Assembly (NCBI RefSeq): GCF_039839785.1
Contig: NZ_JBDOQT010000001.1
Coordinates: forward strand, 1,302,001-1,366,000
Direction of reading: 5' to 3'
Source of the DNA: Pelagibius sp. CAU 1746
Lineage (GTDB): Bacteria; Pseudomonadota; Alphaproteobacteria; Kiloniellales; Kiloniellaceae
DNA length: 64,000 bases
Below the pieces are notes generated by a model that made no database searches, had not been told where the DNA came from, and saw only the letters and a program-made list of their open reading frames with translations. The translations under genes and the position numbers were made by a program. Shown here piece after piece: positions 46,705 through 54,416 of this stretch; the first letter of the stretch is position 1; each line of letters begins with the position of its first letter.

Positions 46705-47331
46705 ATGAACCAGCCAGAAGAAGACACGCAAACCCGGCCCCATGATGTCTCGAACGTCGAGCGCATTTGCTTGGGTATCAGCGTTGTCGTCTTTTTGGCG
46801 ACTATGCTGGTCTTGGCGGTTCTGTTCCCTGAAGTGACGGCGTTCCAGGAATTCGTCTTCCGCACCGTCGTCGCCCTGACGGCCGGAGCGGCGGCGGCGT
46901 TCATCCCGGGCTTTTTCCATCTGCGCATTGGGCAAGGCAAGCTTCTCGCGGTGCGAGCGACCGGGGCAATTGCCGTGACGGCGTTCGTCTACTATGTGAA
47001 CCCGCCGTCCAGCGTCAGCGAACGCAAGGTCTTCATGCACGAAGGGCTGGTTCACAACCTGGAAAGCCACATCGCCGCAGGCACGGGCTTCAGCCTGGAA
47101 CTCGACCCTTCGCGGATAACGGAACTGCGGGCGTTGTTCATCGAGCATACGGCCGGAGAAAGTTGGGGGGAGCTCTTCTCCAAGATCTGCCGCCGCTATC
47201 CGAACTGCTTGGTCTGCGATCCGCCTCCGGGCAGCATTTCAGACAGTGTGATGTTGAGTTTGGTCGGCCCTCCCCTCGTAAATCTGCCCGGCTCCACTTC
47301 GGGCAATGTCAAGCAATGCCCGTCAACTTGA
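46705..47331 (+). CDS. Three-helix membrane protein of unknown function
   Basis: A 208-residue protein with predicted helices at about 21-41, 52-72 and 83-98. The core reads FQEFVFRTVVALTAGAAAAF, then IPGFF and VRATGAIAVTAFVYYVNP; I have a weak impression of similar short membrane modules attached to varied domains in other bacteria. A soluble region of about 100 residues with four Cys follows (ICRRYPNCLVCDPPPG). It is 9 bp downstream of the secreted-protein gene and probably works with it. GC content appears lower than in the neighbours. Function unknown. Confidence 0.6.
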   Translation: MNQPEEDTQTRPHDVSNVERICLGISVVVFLATMLVLAVLFPEVTAFQEFVFRTVVALTAGAAAAFIPGFFHLRIGQGKLLAVRATGAIAVTAFVYYVNPPSSVSERKVFMHEGLVHNLESHIAAGTGFSLELDPSRITELRALFIEHTAGESWGELFSKICRRYPNCLVCDPPPGSISDSVMLSLVGPPLVNLPGSTSGNVKQCPST

Positions 47332-47370
47332 TCGGCTGACCCGGCGGCGCAGAAATGGAGGCCGAACCGA

Positions 47371-47399
47371 TTGAGTCGGCCTCCGGGACCCGGCATATT
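47371..47399 (+). promoter_or_regulatory. Probable promoter of ubiK
   Basis: TTGAGT (47371-47376) and CATATT (47394-47399) are spaced by 17 bp, four of six consensus bases each. The ubiK ATG follows 53 bp downstream. Confidence 0.4.
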
Positions 47400-47452
47400 G
47401 GATACCCGCAACATCCGATTGGGTTCGCCCGCGCTTCAGGGAGCTAAATTCG

Positions 47453-47782
47453 ATGCAGAGCCAGAGCAAGATCCTGGACGACATGGCCAAGGTGGCGAGC
47501 AGCGCCATGGGCGTGGCCGCGGGCATGCGCAGCGAGGTCGAGGCTCGTTTCCGCGAGCAGTTGGAGCGTCTGCTGGCCCAGATGGACCTGGTGCCCCGCG
47601 AGGAGTTCGACGCCATGAAGGCCGTGGCCGTGGCCGCCCGCGAGGGCCAGGAGGCCCTGGCCGGGCAGGTGGCGGCCCTGGAACAGCGCCTGGCCGCGCT
47701 CGAGGCCTCCCAAAAGACCCCGAAAAAGGCCCCCTCGAAACCTTCCGGCAAGACCGGCGGGCCGCCGCAGGGCGACGGCTGA
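47453..47782 (+). CDS. ubiK: Ubiquinone biosynthesis accessory factor UbiK
   Basis: A 109-residue coiled-coil protein of the BMFP/DUF526 family, needed for efficient aerobic ubiquinone synthesis. The start QSKILDDMAKVASSAMGVAA is the amphipathic helix, and MRSEVEARFREQLERLLAQM and LAGQVAALEQRLAALE form the coiled coil. A Lys/Pro-rich tail ends it. In related bacteria it usually lies next to lgt; here hldD, the PstS-like gene and the 46.1-47.3 kb cassette lie between. Confidence 0.88.
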   Translation: MQSQSKILDDMAKVASSAMGVAAGMRSEVEARFREQLERLLAQMDLVPREEFDAMKAVAVAAREGQEALAGQVAALEQRLAALEASQKTPKKAPSKPSGKTGGPPQGDG

Positions 47783-47898
47783 GCCGCCCGGCCCGGATCG
47801 GGGCGCCCGCCTTCCGCCGCCGGCTGCTGCTCCGGGGGCCCGTTTCCTTCCGTCCACAGCTTTCTGCAAATCCCCCCGGATTTGCGGCTAATCCTTTG

Positions 47899-47928
47899 TT
47901 GCACAGCGGAATCAATTGAGGCTACGCT
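47899..47928 (+). promoter_or_regulatory. Possible promoter of the ybjN-like gene
   Basis: TTGCAC (47899-47904) and TACGCT (47923-47928) are separated by 18 bp, in a gap of 239 bp between ubiK and the ybjN-like gene. The -10 is weak. Nothing else is seen in the gap. Confidence 0.3.
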
Positions 47929-48021
47929 AGATGTGGTAGCGGCGGCGTCGCCTTATTCCATATATCGGGCTCAAGCGGGACGCTCGACCCTGCCACCGCC
48001 AACCGAAGAGGCTGTATCGCA

Positions 48022-48522
48022 ATGGTCGAACTCGTTTCCGATTACCACCATCCGATCAACCCCCTCGACCTCCTGGAAGAACTCGGTGCCGCCAACGACT
48101 GGACCCTCGACCGCCACAGCGAGTCGGAGCTCCTCATCGAGATGTCCGGTCATTGGTGCGAATATCACATGTATTCCGTCTGGCAGGCGGACGTGAGCTC
48201 CATGTTCTTTTCCTGCCACTTCGACATGAAAGTCCCTGAAGCCCGGCGCGGCGAGGTCTGCGAACTGCTGGCGCAGGCCAACGAGCGGCTGTGGCTCGGC
48301 CACTTCGACCTGATGTCCGAGGAAGGCGCCCTCATGTACCGCCACACCATTCCGCTGCGCGGCCTGCCTGGCGCGTCGCTGGAGCAGCTCGAAGACCTGG
48401 TGGAGGCCGCCCTCATGGAGTGCGACCGTATCTATCCGGCCCTGCAGCTGGTGGTCTGGGGCAATTCCCCGGTGCGCGAGGCTCTGGACGCGGCAATGCT
48501 GGAGACGGTTGGCGAAGCCTGA
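48022..48522 (+). CDS. YbjN-domain protein
   Basis: A 166-residue soluble protein with the YbjN fold: WTLDRHSESELLIEMSG, SSMFFSCHFDMKVPEAR, LGHFDLMSEEGALMYRHTIP and a C-terminal ALQLVVWGNSPVREALDAAM. Members are often encoded next to proC in alphaproteobacteria, as here, and resemble secretion-chaperone folds; function is not settled. It precedes proC by 18 bp, so the two are co-transcribed. Confidence 0.85.
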   Translation: MVELVSDYHHPINPLDLLEELGAANDWTLDRHSESELLIEMSGHWCEYHMYSVWQADVSSMFFSCHFDMKVPEARRGEVCELLAQANERLWLGHFDLMSEEGALMYRHTIPLRGLPGASLEQLEDLVEAALMECDRIYPALQLVVWGNSPVREALDAAMLETVGEA

Positions 48523-48540
48523 CGCCATGCCGGGAATGCC

Positions 48541-49356
48541 ATGAATTTAGGTGGACCGCTGCTGCTGGTCGGCTGCGGCAAGATGGGCGGGGCGCTGCTG
48601 GAAGGCTGGCTCAGCCAGGGCATCGCCCCCGCCGACGTCTGGATCGTCGAGCCCAACCCAGAGCCCTTGCAGGGCTTCATCGCCCGCGGCGTCCACCACG
48701 CGGACGAGGCCGCGGCGCTGCCCGGCGACCTGAAACCCGCCCTTATGGTCTTCGCCGTGAAGCCGCAGATGCTGGCCGCGGCGCTGCCCGCCTATAAGGC
48801 CTTCGCCGAAGCGGGCGCGGCGGCGCTCTCCATCGCCGCCGGCTGGCGCATCGCCGGCTTCGAGGACGCGCTGGGCGCGGCGACGCCCGTCGTGCGCGCC
48901 ATGCCCAACACCCCGGCCGCCGTGGGGCGCGGCATGACCGTGCTCTGCGCCAACAAGCAGGTGGATGCGAAGCTGCGGGAGATCTGCGGCGAGCTGCTCT
49001 CGGCCGTGGGCGAGACCGCCTGGGTCGACGACGAGGGCCTTATCGACGCCGTGACCGCCGTCTCCGGCGGCGGGCCGGCCTATGTTTTCCTGCTGATCGA
49101 GTGCCTCGCCAAGGCCGGCGTCGAGGCCGGCCTGCCGGAGGACCTGGCCATGCAGTGCGCCCGGGTCACCGTGGCCGGCGCCGGGGAACTGGTGCACATC
49201 GCCAGCGAGCCCGCCTCCACCTTGCGCGAGAACGTCACCTCGCCGGGGGGCACCACCTTGGAGGCGCTGAAGATCCTCATGGCCGAGGACGGCCTGCAGC
49301 CGCTGATGACCCGCGCCATCGCCGCCGCCACCGCGCGCAGCAAGGAACTGGGGTAG
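48541..49356 (+). CDS. proC: Pyrroline-5-carboxylate reductase
   Basis: A 271-residue enzyme for the last step of proline synthesis. LLLVGCGKMGGALLEGWLSQ is the NAD(P) site, VVRAMPNTPAAVGRGMTVLC is the substrate-loop signature, and VTAVSGGGPAYVFLLIECLA and SPGGTTLEALKIL complete the pattern. It is cytoplasmic. It follows the ybjN-like gene closely. Proline is also an osmolyte, but nothing here links this gene to the ectoine locus. Confidence 0.95.
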   Translation: MNLGGPLLLVGCGKMGGALLEGWLSQGIAPADVWIVEPNPEPLQGFIARGVHHADEAAALPGDLKPALMVFAVKPQMLAAALPAYKAFAEAGAAALSIAAGWRIAGFEDALGAATPVVRAMPNTPAAVGRGMTVLCANKQVDAKLREICGELLSAVGETAWVDDEGLIDAVTAVSGGGPAYVFLLIECLAKAGVEAGLPEDLAMQCARVTVAGAGELVHIASEPASTLRENVTSPGGTTLEALKILMAEDGLQPLMTRAIAAATARSKELG

Positions 49357-49511
49357 CTGTCTGCCAAGCGCCGGGGGCTCCGCGCCTCGGCGCGCCGGCG
49401 GGTCCCGGGGGCCCGGTTCCAGCCCGGCACGGTTACGCCTTGGGGGCCTCGCCGTCCCGGGCGATCGTGCTATGCTGGCGGAAAATGCAGTCATTTCAGG
49501 ATGAGTTCTCT

Positions 49512-50015
49512 ATGAGCGAAGCGCCGACCCAGGCTCCGATGAAGGACAGCGCCCGGCGGGTGCAGCAGGCGATCGAGGCGGCGGGCTTCGATTTCCAGGT
49601 CCGCGAGTTTCCCGCCTCCACCCGCACCTCGGAGGAGGCGGCGGCGGCCATCGGCTGCGGCGTGGCGCAGATCGCCAAGTCGCTGATCTTCCGTGCCAAG
49701 GAATCGAACCGCCCGGTGCTGGTCATGGCCAGCGGCGCCAACCGGGTCGACGAGAAGGCGGTGGCGCGTCTGCTGGGCGAGAAGCTCGCACGCGCCGACG
49801 CCGATTTCGTGCGCGCGGCCACGGGTTTCGCTATCGGCGGCGTGCCGCCGGTCGGCCACCGCGAAACGCCGGTCGCTTTCATCGACGCCGACCTGATGGA
49901 GCTGGGCGAGATCTGGGCCGCCGCCGGCACGCCCCATGCGGTCTTCCGACTGAGCCCGCCGGAACTGGTGTCGCTGACCGGCGGCCGGGTCGCGGTGCTG
50001 AAGAAGGCGGGTTGA
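49512..50015 (+). CDS. ybaK: YbaK-type aminoacyl-tRNA deacylase
   Basis: A 167-residue protein of the YbaK/ProX superfamily, which removes misloaded amino acids such as Cys or Ala from tRNA-Pro. TRTSEEAAAAIGCGVAQIAK and SLIFRAKESNRPVLVMASGA are conserved, and FAIGGVPPVGH is the substrate loop. Which mischarged tRNA it edits is not clear. The ATG at 49512 is likely; a second Met lies nine codons on. It lies 155 bp downstream of proC. Confidence 0.88.
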   Translation: MSEAPTQAPMKDSARRVQQAIEAAGFDFQVREFPASTRTSEEAAAAIGCGVAQIAKSLIFRAKESNRPVLVMASGANRVDEKAVARLLGEKLARADADFVRAATGFAIGGVPPVGHRETPVAFIDADLMELGEIWAAAGTPHAVFRLSPPELVSLTGGRVAVLKKAG

Positions 50016-50080
50016 GGCGGGCGCGGCCTTTTCCCCGTGCGCTGGAAACCTAGGTTGAATGGCGAGAAGGAGGGACTGAC

Positions 50081-50743
50081 ATGGTCAAGAAAGCCGCCGG
50101 CAAGAAGGCGACCGGCAAGAAGACTTCCGCCAGGAAAGCCGCCGCGGGCGGCGCCAAGGGCGACCCGGCGCGGCGGATCATCGACGCCGCTTTCGCTCTG
50201 GCGGCGGAGCGCGGCTGGCGCGACCTCTCCCTGGCCGAGATCGCCGAGGCGGCCAAGCTGCCGCTGTCCACCGTCTATCCGGTCTTCTCCTCCAAGCAGG
50301 CCATCCTCAACGGCTTCGCGCGCCAGGTCGACGCGGCGATGCTGGCCGAGGGCGTGGAGGATCTGGGCCTGCCGGCGCGCGACCGCCTCTTCGACATGAT
50401 CATGCGCCGTTTCGACGCTCTGCAGCCCTACAAGGCCGGGCTGGGCGCGATCCTGCAGGACCAGCTTTGCGACCCGCTGGCGGCCTGCTGCGGGCTCGGT
50501 CGCCTGGGCCGCTCCATGGCCGCCACCCTGGAGGCCGCCGGCTTCTCCACCACCGGCTGCCGCGGCGTCCTGCGCATCAAGGGGCTCTCGGCCGTCTATC
50601 TCGCGGCGGTGCGGGTCTGGCTGCGTGACGACAGCGAGGACATGGCCGGGACCATGGCCCACCTGGACAAGCAGCTCACCCGGATCGATACCCTGATCGG
50701 CCGCTTCAGGAGCTACCGGCCCGCCGGACGGGCCGCAGCCTGA
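50081..50743 (+). CDS. TetR-family transcriptional regulator with Lys/Ala-rich N-terminal tail
   Basis: A 220-residue regulator. A basic tail (VKKAAGKKATGKKTSARKAA) of about 27 residues precedes the HTH (LSLAEIAEAAKLPLSTVYPV), which is TetR-type; the ligand domain follows. The tail resembles histone-like extensions and may add non-specific DNA binding. AAGGAGG lies 8 bp before the ATG. It lies just upstream of the phasin gene but is separated from it by a terminator-like hairpin and the phasin's own promoter. Confidence 0.82.
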   Translation: MVKKAAGKKATGKKTSARKAAAGGAKGDPARRIIDAAFALAAERGWRDLSLAEIAEAAKLPLSTVYPVFSSKQAILNGFARQVDAAMLAEGVEDLGLPARDRLFDMIMRRFDALQPYKAGLGAILQDQLCDPLAACCGLGRLGRSMAATLEAAGFSTTGCRGVLRIKGLSAVYLAAVRVWLRDDSEDMAGTMAHLDKQLTRIDTLIGRFRSYRPAGRAAA

Positions 50744-50811
50744 GGGGCCAAGCGCCCATGCGCTTCTGATGGTTAATTAATCTCGCATCTGCACGCGCGG
50801 CCGGGCGCGGC

Positions 50812-50840
50812 CCCAGGGGATCCCTGGGATTATTTTATTG
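50812..50840 (+). terminator. Probable terminator of the TetR gene
   Basis: A perfect stem CCCAGGG-GAT-CCCTGGG (50812-50828) is followed by ATTATTTTATTG. The T-rich tail is interrupted by A, so strength is uncertain. Confidence 0.45.
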
Positions 50841-50916
50841 TGCAGTGCAAAAAAATCCTTGACCGCTTGCAAGTAGGGGCTTATATCACCGTCACGCACT
50901 GAATTGTGCGGTGCAG
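50838..50916 (+). promoter_or_regulatory. Phasin promoter flanked by two PhaR-like boxes
   Basis: TTGACC (50859-50864) and TATATC (50882-50887) with a 17-bp spacer make a good sigma-70-type promoter. TTGTGCAGTGCAA (50838-50850) and TTGTGCGGTGCAG (50904-50916) flank it and match at 11 of 13 positions. Both contain TGC-N3-GCA, like sites bound by PhaR repressors that control phasin genes in related bacteria. Repression by PhaR is inferred. Confidence 0.6.
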
Positions 50917-50957
50917 CAAATCGCGGGGTCGCCCCGCCAGGGATAGGAGCCCGAACC

Positions 50958-51464
50958 ATGGCTGTTTCCGGTAACCCCTTTCTGAACGGTGAGTTCGCCA
51001 AGTTCGATTTCGCCGCTCTTATGGATCCCAGCAAGTTCGCTGAGCAGTTCGAGAAGTTCGATTTCGCAAAGACGGCGGACCAGTTCAAGTTTCCGGGCCT
51101 CGATGCGCAGGCGCTGGTCGAGTACCAGAAGCGCAACCTCGAGGCCGTTGCCTCTGCCAACAAGATCGCGCTGGAAGGCGCCCAAGCGGTGATTCGCCGC
51201 CAGGCCGAGATCCTGCGCCAGGGTGTTGAAGAGGCCTCCAAGGCGTTCTCCGAGCTGAACGCCGCCGGCACGCCGCAGGACAAGATCGTCAAGCAGGCCG
51301 AGCTGGCCAAGGGCGCCTACGAAGCCGCTCTCGCCAATCTTCGCGAGCTGGCCGAGATGGCGAGCAAGTCGAACGGCGAAGCCGCCGATCTGCTGTCGAC
51401 CCGCGTGAGCGAGAGCTTCGGCGAGTTCACCAGCGAGATCAAGAAGACCGCGAAGAAGAAGTAA
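50958..51464 (+). CDS. Phasin-family protein
   Basis: A 168-residue helical protein of the phasin_2 type, which coats polyhydroxyalkanoate granules. The N-terminus has two KFDFA repeats (about residues 15-19 and 33-37). The core is VEYQKRNLEAVASANKIALE and the tail is Lys-rich (EIKKTAKKK). AGGAG lies 8 bp before the ATG. It has its own promoter with PhaR-like boxes and a clean terminator, so it is a single-gene unit. Granule synthesis genes are not in the window. Confidence 0.88.
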   Translation: MAVSGNPFLNGEFAKFDFAALMDPSKFAEQFEKFDFAKTADQFKFPGLDAQALVEYQKRNLEAVASANKIALEGAQAVIRRQAEILRQGVEEASKAFSELNAAGTPQDKIVKQAELAKGAYEAALANLRELAEMASKSNGEAADLLSTRVSESFGEFTSEIKKTAKKK

Positions 51465-51534
51465 GCGAGCTTTTTCGCGGGAGCTATTTCCTCCCCAAAG
51501 TACCCTTTACCGTGAGTACCCTGTAACTTGCCTT

Positions 51535-51563
51535 AAGGGCCGTCCCTCGGGACGGCCCTTTTT
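51535..51563 (+). terminator. Rho-independent terminator of the phasin gene
   Basis: An 11-bp perfect stem AAGGGCCGTCC (51535-51545) and GGACGGCCCTT (51550-51560) around loop CTCG runs into TTTTT (51559-51563). Confidence 0.9.
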
Positions 51564-51606
51564 GTCTGCGCGGCCTTTCGGGTGCGTCTTGCGAGATGCC
51601 GCCTCT

Positions 51607-51632
51607 GTCATGCTCGGACTTGTTCCGAGCAT
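51607..51632. repeat. Solo hairpin unit of the composite repeat
   Basis: GTC followed by the 23-bp hairpin ATGCTCGGA-CTTGT-TCCGAGCAT (51610-51632), the same arms as the second hairpin at 5680-5702. CCAGGG rather than CCATGG follows, and a CAGGGC...GCCCTG pair just after may be a decayed second half. The rest of the 311-bp gap to the next gene shows only the terminator. Confidence 0.65.
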
Positions 51633-51775
51633 CCAGGGCGAGCGACGTGCCCTGCCCCGTGGGTCAGGCAGAGGAGGGGCGGCGGTGCCCCCACCGTTGC
51701 CGGGGCTTAACTTGCGCGAGTAGCGCCCTATCTTTTTCCCCTGAACCTCCACCCACGGAATAGGGAGATCAGGGA

Positions 51776-52531
51776 ATGAGGCAGGCAGTGAGGCTTTCGG
51801 TCCTGGTGATGGCGGCGGCGCTGCTGCCCTTCGCGGCGGCCGCCGGCGAGAAGGTCGTCTACAGCGTCGGGGGCGGCAGCTACGAGGGCTACAGCGCGCC
51901 GGCCAAAGGCGCTTCCAAAGGCCTGGTCCTGGTGATCCACGACTGGGACGGCCTGACCGAGTACGAGGAAAAGCGCGCCGACATGCTGGCAGGAATGGGC
52001 TACGACGCCTTCGCCGTCGACCTCTACGGCCAGGGCAACCGCCCGGTGGAGACCGGCGCCAAGAAGGCCGAGACCGGCAAGCTCTACAAGGACCGTGAGA
52101 AGATGCGCGGCCTGATCCTCGGCGGTCTGGCCGAGGCGCGCAAGCTGAACGGCGGCCCGGCTGTGGTCATGGGTTACTGCTTCGGCGGCGCCGCGGTGCT
52201 GGAACTGGCGCGCTCCGGCGAGGCCAAGGACATCGCCGGCTACGCCACCTTCCACGGCGGCCTCTCGACGCCCGAGGGCCAGAGCTATCCCGCCGACACG
52301 CCGCCGCTGCTCATCGCCCACGGCGGTGCCGACAGCGCCATTACCATGGACGACGTGGCGGCCCTCTCCAAGGAGCTGGAGGCCGGCAGCATTCCTTACG
52401 AGATCCAGGTCTATTCCGGCGCTCCGCACGCCTTCACGGTGTTCGGTTCCGACCGCTACCGCAAGGTCGCGGACACCCAGTCCTGGGACGCCTTCCAGGA
52501 CTTCCTCGCCACCCACCTGGCGGGCAGCTGA
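51776..52531 (+). CDS. Secreted dienelactone hydrolase family protein
   Basis: A 251-residue alpha/beta hydrolase with an N-terminal signal peptide (LSVLVMAAALLPFAAAAGEK), so it acts in the periplasm. The nucleophile Cys is in VVMGYCFGGAAVLELA (about residues 124-139), the acid in IAHGGADSAITMDD and the His in SGAPHAFTVFG. Periplasmic members are known but their substrates are mostly not. It is not closely similar to the cytoplasmic protein at 35.1 kb beyond the family core. Confidence 0.87.
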   Translation: MRQAVRLSVLVMAAALLPFAAAAGEKVVYSVGGGSYEGYSAPAKGASKGLVLVIHDWDGLTEYEEKRADMLAGMGYDAFAVDLYGQGNRPVETGAKKAETGKLYKDREKMRGLILGGLAEARKLNGGPAVVMGYCFGGAAVLELARSGEAKDIAGYATFHGGLSTPEGQSYPADTPPLLIAHGGADSAITMDDVAALSKELEAGSIPYEIQVYSGAPHAFTVFGSDRYRKVADTQSWDAFQDFLATHLAGS

Positions 52532-52707
52532 GATTGATCGGAATTTGGGATGAACGCGGGTGGAGGCGGATACGCCTCCGCCTCCGCCGTTCTCCCCGGA
52601 AACAGCATCACAGTGGGTCCACCATCCGGAGAACCGTCGGGCGATCCGCAGTTGCGAGAAATGCTGTTTCGTGCCACTGCCGGCGTCAACGGCTGATATC
52701 TACTTCA

Positions 52708-53271
52708 TTATTCTGGGCTGAAGGGTAAGAGGCTGCCGCCGAAGAAGCTGACCTGAGCCAATGGCCAGGCAAATCCGAAAACAAACGCAAGAGCGGATAG
52801 TACAAGGCTCACCCTCCACGCAATCGAGTAGCGTTGACGCAATACCCATTCTCGCTCCGCGCACTCGTGCGCCTCGTTTGACTTCTTGATCAACGCGTTA
52901 CGGTCACGGTTTGCATCGTTGGCAAGTGATTGTGGGGATGAAAACATTACCGGAGTGGCCCTTATTGCGTCATTGAACTGATCGCGATTGTGGGCAGCTG
53001 CGTAATGCCCTCCCATCGCACCTGCCCGTAGAGATAGAAAGAAGAGGCTGGCGCCCGCGGCCACAATCCCCACCAAAAATGACCACAAAGAGGGCTGGAG
53101 AAAGCGAAAAACATAGGCCGGATCGGGTAGGCTGGTCGCCAGAGAAACCATGGAAACCGTACCTCCCGCAGAGCCTACGCCAAGCCAGATGTGCAGTTGC
53201 CGCAGATAGGTTGCGCTCTCGCTGCTTTGGTGCTGAACGATACGCAATGTGTCGGCGGTATCTATCTTCAT
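52708..53271 (-). CDS. Orphan three-helix membrane protein
   Basis: A 187-residue protein with predicted helices near residues 25-47 (LHIWLGVGSAGGTVSMVSLA), 62-84 (LWSFLVGIVAAGASLFFLSL) and 151-171 (SLVLSALAFVFGFAWPLAQV). A hydrophilic loop of about 65 residues (ANDANRDRNALIKKSNEAHE) lies between helices two and three. I recognise no family. The ATG at 53271 is used; an upstream TTG is weaker. The region is visibly less GC-rich than its surroundings, suggesting recent acquisition. No partner gene is adjacent. Confidence 0.55.
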   Translation of the reverse strand: MKIDTADTLRIVQHQSSESATYLRQLHIWLGVGSAGGTVSMVSLATSLPDPAYVFRFLQPSLWSFLVGIVAAGASLFFLSLRAGAMGGHYAAAHNRDQFNDAIRATPVMFSSPQSLANDANRDRNALIKKSNEAHECAEREWVLRQRYSIAWRVSLVLSALAFVFGFAWPLAQVSFFGGSLLPFSPE

Positions 53272-53441
53272 TGCAGCCCCCAAACAATTTTCATTTCAAC
53301 CAAATTTGCAGCCAATAGGCTTCTGGAGGAGGTATTGGAATCCGCAGGACGTCTTTGATTGCTGGCTTCCTGACCTTCCTTGTACCACGGGCTATTGTTA
53401 AAGGGGCGCATCGAAGCAGGAGGTCAGCTTTCAGCAGCTGG

Positions 53442-53906
53442 TTAGAAAATCCCCGCGTCCAGGCCGGCGGCCATGGCCAGCCCCAGGTTGCGGCAATCCT
53501 CGACGAAGCTTTCCTGCCAGGCGCCGCGGCAGACCAGCGGTTCCTGCACCGCGCGCCACTTGAGGCCCCTGGCGATGCTTTCCACCGCGCGGCGGGTGCC
53601 GGTGCCGTCGTGGCCGGCGCGGATGTAGAGGGCGTAGGGCAGGGCTTCGGTCTGTTCGATGACGCCGTAGTAGGTACGGTCGAAGAAGTCCTTCAGGGCG
53701 CCGCTCATGGTGCCCAGGTTCTCGGTAGTACCCAGGATGATGCCGTCGGCGGCCAGCACCTCCGCCGGGCCCGCCTCGAAGGGGGTGAGGGCGACGGTTT
53801 CCACGTTCCCGGCTTCGTCGGAGCGCGCGCCCGCCACGACGGCGTCGCGCAGGCGCAGGGTATTGTCGGAGGGGACGTGGGCGACGACGAGCAGGCGCTT
53901 GCCCAT
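53442..53906 (-). CDS. Flavodoxin/NAD(P)H-oxidoreductase-like protein
   Basis: A 154-residue flavodoxin-fold protein. LLVVAHVPSDNTLRLRDAVV is the FMN phosphate loop and GIILGTTENLGTMSGALKDF and FDRTYY form the second flavin motif. It is probably an FMN-dependent reductase or electron carrier; the partner is unknown. The ATG at 53906 is preferred to an adjacent GTG. It lies 10 bp downstream of the acidic hypothetical gene and is likely co-transcribed. Confidence 0.78.
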   Translation of the reverse strand: MGKRLLVVAHVPSDNTLRLRDAVVAGARSDEAGNVETVALTPFEAGPAEVLAADGIILGTTENLGTMSGALKDFFDRTYYGVIEQTEALPYALYIRAGHDGTGTRRAVESIARGLKWRAVQEPLVCRGAWQESFVEDCRNLGLAMAAGLDAGIF

Positions 53907-53916
53907 CACAGGCCGA

Positions 53917-54324
53917 CTAGGCGGAGAGGCGTTTGCAGAGGGCCCGCAGATAGCGGTGGTCGCCGTCGGTGAACTCCCCGGCGGCGATGTCCGCCTTATA
54001 GTCCTCCAACTCCTCGCGGAACTCGTCGGAATTGTCGGGCTTGGCGAGCAGTTTTTCGATCAGCGCCAGGCTTTCGCTGTTCTTGGCCGCGGCGTCGGCC
54101 GGCAGTTCGTCGAGGTCGCCCAGGTCGCCCAGGTCATAGGCGGCGGCGCCGCTCTCCGCGGCCTCGGCGCCGAGGCTGGGCGACAGCAGCTCCGCCCAGG
54201 CGCTGCCGGTGGCCTTCACCTTGGTGTCGAGCACCCGGGCCGCGGCCAGCGCTTCCTCGTCGTTGTCGCTGCCCAGGGTCTCCAAGAGGGAGATCAGCTC
54301 GTCCCGATCCAAGCTGCCGGTCAT
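53917..54324 (-). CDS. Acidic conserved hypothetical protein
   Basis: A 135-residue, strongly acidic soluble protein without signal peptide or helix. The N-terminus LDRDELISLLETLGSDNDEE looks helical, and an AAYDLGDLGDLDELPADAAA linker of low complexity follows. The C-terminus ends RYLRALCKRLSA. I recognise no domain. It lies between ask and the flavodoxin gene on the same strand, 92 bp beyond the ask stop; membership of the ectoine operon is possible but not shown. Confidence 0.55.
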   Translation of the reverse strand: MTGSLDRDELISLLETLGSDNDEEALAAARVLDTKVKATGSAWAELLSPSLGAEAAESGAAAYDLGDLGDLDELPADAAAKNSESLALIEKLLAKPDNSDEFREELEDYKADIAAGEFTDGDHRYLRALCKRLSA

Positions 54325-54416
54325 GTTGCGCCTCGTTTCAGTTCTGCGAATCCGTCAGGGTCGTACTCTAACGAACCCGCAGCTTGCTGGGCAAACCCTG
54401 GAAGAGGGGGGCGGCC

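Noticed and set aside
46111-47331. Toxin-antitoxin or phage-defence pair
   Set aside because: Gene layout is suggestive, but no toxin, nuclease or NTPase motif is visible, so no such function is claimed.
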